This document shows positions 5,361 through 7,310 of a stretch of DNA of 7,310 nucleotides, one piece after another. The DNA comes from an uncultured Lachnospiraceae bacterium. Lineage in GTDB: Bacteria > Bacillota > Clostridia > Lachnospirales > Lachnospiraceae. Both the position numbers and the translations under genes were made by a program. The stretch's first letter is position 1; every line of letters starts with the position of its first letter. Where the stretch lies: positions 1 to 7,310 of the forward strand of contig CANQYH010000160.1 of NCBI GenBank assembly GCA_947628025.1. Direction: 5' to 3'. The notes below the pieces were generated by a model. The model was given only the letters and a program-made list of their open reading frames with translations. It searched no databases and was not told the origin of the DNA.

Positions 5361-7310
5361 TTATTCATCGTCGCCGTCAAAACTGTCGTCCCGGCGGTCA
5401 CGATCTCTCCGATCGCCGCGTCCGCCGCGGTCTCCTCTGCCTCCGCGGTCCCGGCGGTCGCGATCCCGGCCGCCCCGGTCGGAACTGTCGGGCGCGGGCA
5501 CGTCGCCGGTCATCTCGCTGGGCTTCATGGTCAGATTGATGCGGCCCATCTTGTCGATCTCGATGACGCGGACCGTCACCTCATCGCCGATATTGACCAC
5601 GTCCTCGACCTTGCCGACTCTCTTCTCAGACAGTCTGGAAATATGGACCATACCGTCCTTATTGGGAGCCAGCTCCACGAACGCGCCGAAATTCATGATC
5701 CGGGCGACCTTGCCGGTCATCACCTGGCCGACCTCCACATCGTTGACGATGCTCTCGATGATGCGGATGGCTTTCTCGATCATATCCTTGTCGACGCCGC
5801 AGACCGATACGCTGCCGTCGTCCTCGATGTCGATCTTCACGCCGGTATCCTCGATGATCTTGTTGATCACCTTGCCCTGCTTTCCGACCACGTCGCCGAT
5901 CTTCTGCGGATCGATCATGATCTGCTGGATCTTCGGCGCGTACGGGCTCAGCTCAGGCCTCGGCTCGGAGATCTCCGGCTTCATGCAGGTATCCATGATG
6001 AAGAGCCGGGCCTCGCGGCAGCGGGCGATCGCTCCCTCCACGATGGGACGGGTCAGGCCGTGGATCTTGATGTCCATCTGGATCGCCGTGATACCGTCCA
6101 CCGTGCCGGTCACCTTGAAATCCATGTCGCCGAAGAAGTCTTCCAGGCCCTGGATATCGGTCAGCAGTACGAAATCGTCGTCGGTCTCTCCGGTCACCAG
6201 ACCGCAGGAGATGCCGGCCACCATCTTCTTGATCGGGACGCCTGCCGCCATCAGGGACATGCAGGAGGCGCAGGTGGAAGCCATGGAGGTAGAACCGTTG
6301 GACTCAAAGGTCTCGGATACGGTGCGGATCGCGTAGGGGAACTCCTCCGTGCTGGGAAGCACCGGAAGCAGCGCCCGCTCCGCCAGCGCGCCGTGGCCGA
6401 TCTCACGGCGTCCCGGTCCGCGGCTGGGCTTGGTCTCGCCTACGGAGTAGGACGGGAAATTGTAATGGTGCATATAGCGCTTGCTGACTTCATTTTCATC
6501 CAGACCGTCCAGCTTCTGCGCGTCGGACAGCGGGCCCAGGGTGCAGACATTGCAGATCTGGGTCTGTCCGCGGGTAAACATAGCGGAACCGTGGACCCTC
6601 GGAATGATATCGACCTCCGCCGACAGCGGGCGGATCTGGTTCATCTCACGTCCGTCGGGGCGCTTGTGATCCTTGAGGATCATCTTGCGGACCGTCTTTT
6701 TCTGATACTGATACACCGCTTCGCCCAGAACGGCCAGCCAGTCTTCGTGATCGGCGAAGACCTCTTCCAGCTTCTCGGTGATCATGCGGATGTTATTCTC
6801 TCTGGTCTCTTTATCGTCGGTAAATACGGCCTCTTCCATCGCCTCGGAAGGAACGATCTCCATGATCCGATCCATCAGCTCCGTCGGAATCGCGAAGCTC
6901 TCATAGGCGTGCTTGGCCTTGCCGACCTCCGCCACGATGGAGTCAATGAAGCGGATGATGACCTGGTTGACCTCATGGGCGCGGTAGATCGCCTCGATCA
7001 TGGCCTCCTCCGGGATCTCATTGGCGCCCGCCTCGATCATGATCACTTTCTCTCTGGTGGAAGCCACGGTCAGGTTCAGGTCGCCCTCTTTCCACTCGGA
7101 CTGGGAGGGATTGATGATGAACTGCCCGTCGATCATGCCTACCTGGGTCATAGCGCAGGGGCCGTCAAACGGGATATCGGATACGCAGGCCGCGATGGCG
7201 GAACCCAGCATGGCCACCAGCTCGGGCCGGCAGTCCGGATCCACGCTCATGACCAGGTTATTCAGCGTCACGTCGTTGCGGTAGTCCTTGGGGAACAGCG
7301 GCCGCATGGG
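5361..7310 (-). CDS. pnp: Polynucleotide phosphorylase (N-terminus outside window)
   Basis: Polynucleotide phosphorylase degrades RNA 3' to 5' by phosphorolysis, releasing nucleoside diphosphates, as a cytosolic ring trimer in mRNA decay. Here 649 residues are present. The frame runs through the right edge: the ATG at 7307 is the internal Met of Pro-Met-Arg-Pro-Leu-Phe-Pro, not the start, and roughly 80 N-terminal residues are missing. Numbering from the first codon in the window: the rest of RNase PH domain 1 (1 to about 130), helical linker (about 145-212), and catalytic RNase PH domain 2 (about 215-455). The latter has KRPDGRE, the phosphate-binding NGSTSMAS loop, and LEDFFGDMDFK, whose Asp391, Asp397 and Lys399 correspond to E. 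coli Asp486, Asp492 and Lys494. A KH domain with GKQG (476-479) and an S1 domain (about 527-597, MTGKVARIMNFGAFVEL) follow. The tail from about 609 is rich in Arg, Asp and Gly. It ends at TAA 5361-5363. Confidence 0.97.
   Translation of the reverse strand, partial: PMRPLFPKDYRNDVTLNNLVMSVDPDCRPELVAMLGSAIAACVSDIPFDGPCAMTQVGMIDGQFIINPSQSEWKEGDLNLTVASTREKVIMIEAGANEIPEEAMIEAIYRAHEVNQVIIRFIDSIVAEVGKAKHAYESFAIPTELMDRIMEIVPSEAMEEAVFTDDKETRENNIRMITEKLEEVFADHEDWLAVLGEAVYQYQKKTVRKMILKDHKRPDGREMNQIRPLSAEVDIIPRVHGSAMFTRGQTQICNVCTLGPLSDAQKLDGLDENEVSKRYMHHYNFPSYSVGETKPSRGPGRREIGHGALAERALLPVLPSTEEFPYAIRTVSETFESNGSTSMASTCASCMSLMAAGVPIKKMVAGISCGLVTGETDDDFVLLTDIQGLEDFFGDMDFKVTGTVDGITAIQMDIKIHGLTRPIVEGAIARCREARLFIMDTCMKPEISEPRPELSPYAPKIQQIMIDPQKIGDVVGKQGKVINKIIEDTGVKIDIEDDGSVSVCGVDKDMIEKAIRIIESIVNDVEVGQVMTGKVARIMNFGAFVELAPNKDGMVHISRLSEKRVGKVEDVVNIGDEVTVRVIEIDKMGRINLTMKPSEMTGDVPAPDSSDRGGRDRDRRDRGGRGDRGGRGDRRDRDRRDDSFDGDDE
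5388..5486 (-). repeat. Low-complexity Arg/Asp/Gly-rich tail of pnp
   Basis: This stretch encodes imperfect repeats of RGGR, RGD and DRRDRD units, then ends in an acidic SFDGDDE. The DNA consists of degenerate direct repeats of CGG/CGA codon blocks, prone to length change. Such tails lie after the S1 domain and are probably disordered, mixed-charge RNA- or protein-contact segments. Confidence 0.8.

Noticed and set aside
5527..6336. 269-codon plus-strand frame opposite pnp
   Set aside because: It is antisense to the KH, S1 and catalytic domains of pnp; the Ser/Ile/Met-rich product is the usual shadow of a coding strand.

Overview
The window looks like chromosomal DNA of a Gram-positive, low-oxygen gut-type Firmicute, most likely a clostridium of the Lachnospiraceae kind. 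This rests on the Firmicutes-style polynucleotide phosphorylase, strong GGAGG ribosome binding sites, sigma-A-like promoters, a pilus/adhesin-type von Willebrand A protein, and two small proteins whose motifs I associate from memory with clostridial hypothetical proteins. Species cannot be named from the sequence.

Layout: (1) 1-3267, minus strand: a large secreted vWA-domain surface protein. It is open for 1089 codons and its C-terminus lies beyond the left edge. (2) 3438-3926, minus strand: a 162-residue uncharacterised cytosolic protein 170 bp upstream of the vWA gene, possibly co-transcribed with it. (3) 3927-4752: an 826-bp AT-rich divergent intergenic region with no convincing gene but much structure: two near-identical hairpins with T-tracts and inverted loops, a 24-bp direct repeat, interlocking inverted repeats, and promoter-like sequences firing outward on both strands. 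(4) 4753-5244, plus strand: a 163-residue uncharacterised protein with two competing start sites. (5) 5293-5339: an intrinsic terminator on the minus strand. (6) 5361-7310, minus strand: pnp, lacking its N-terminal codons beyond the right edge, with an intact second catalytic core, KH and S1 domains and an Arg/Asp/Gly-rich tail.

The genes do not form one pathway. pnp is a housekeeping RNA-decay gene convergent with the 163-residue gene. The vWA protein and its small upstream neighbour form a separate, probably accessory unit. Base composition differs: 24 of 60 bases are G or C at 1741-1800 (vWA gene) against 45 of 60 at 6001-6060 (pnp).

I did not find a recognisable defence, CRISPR or mobile system. 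The most unusual part is the intergenic region between the divergent units.
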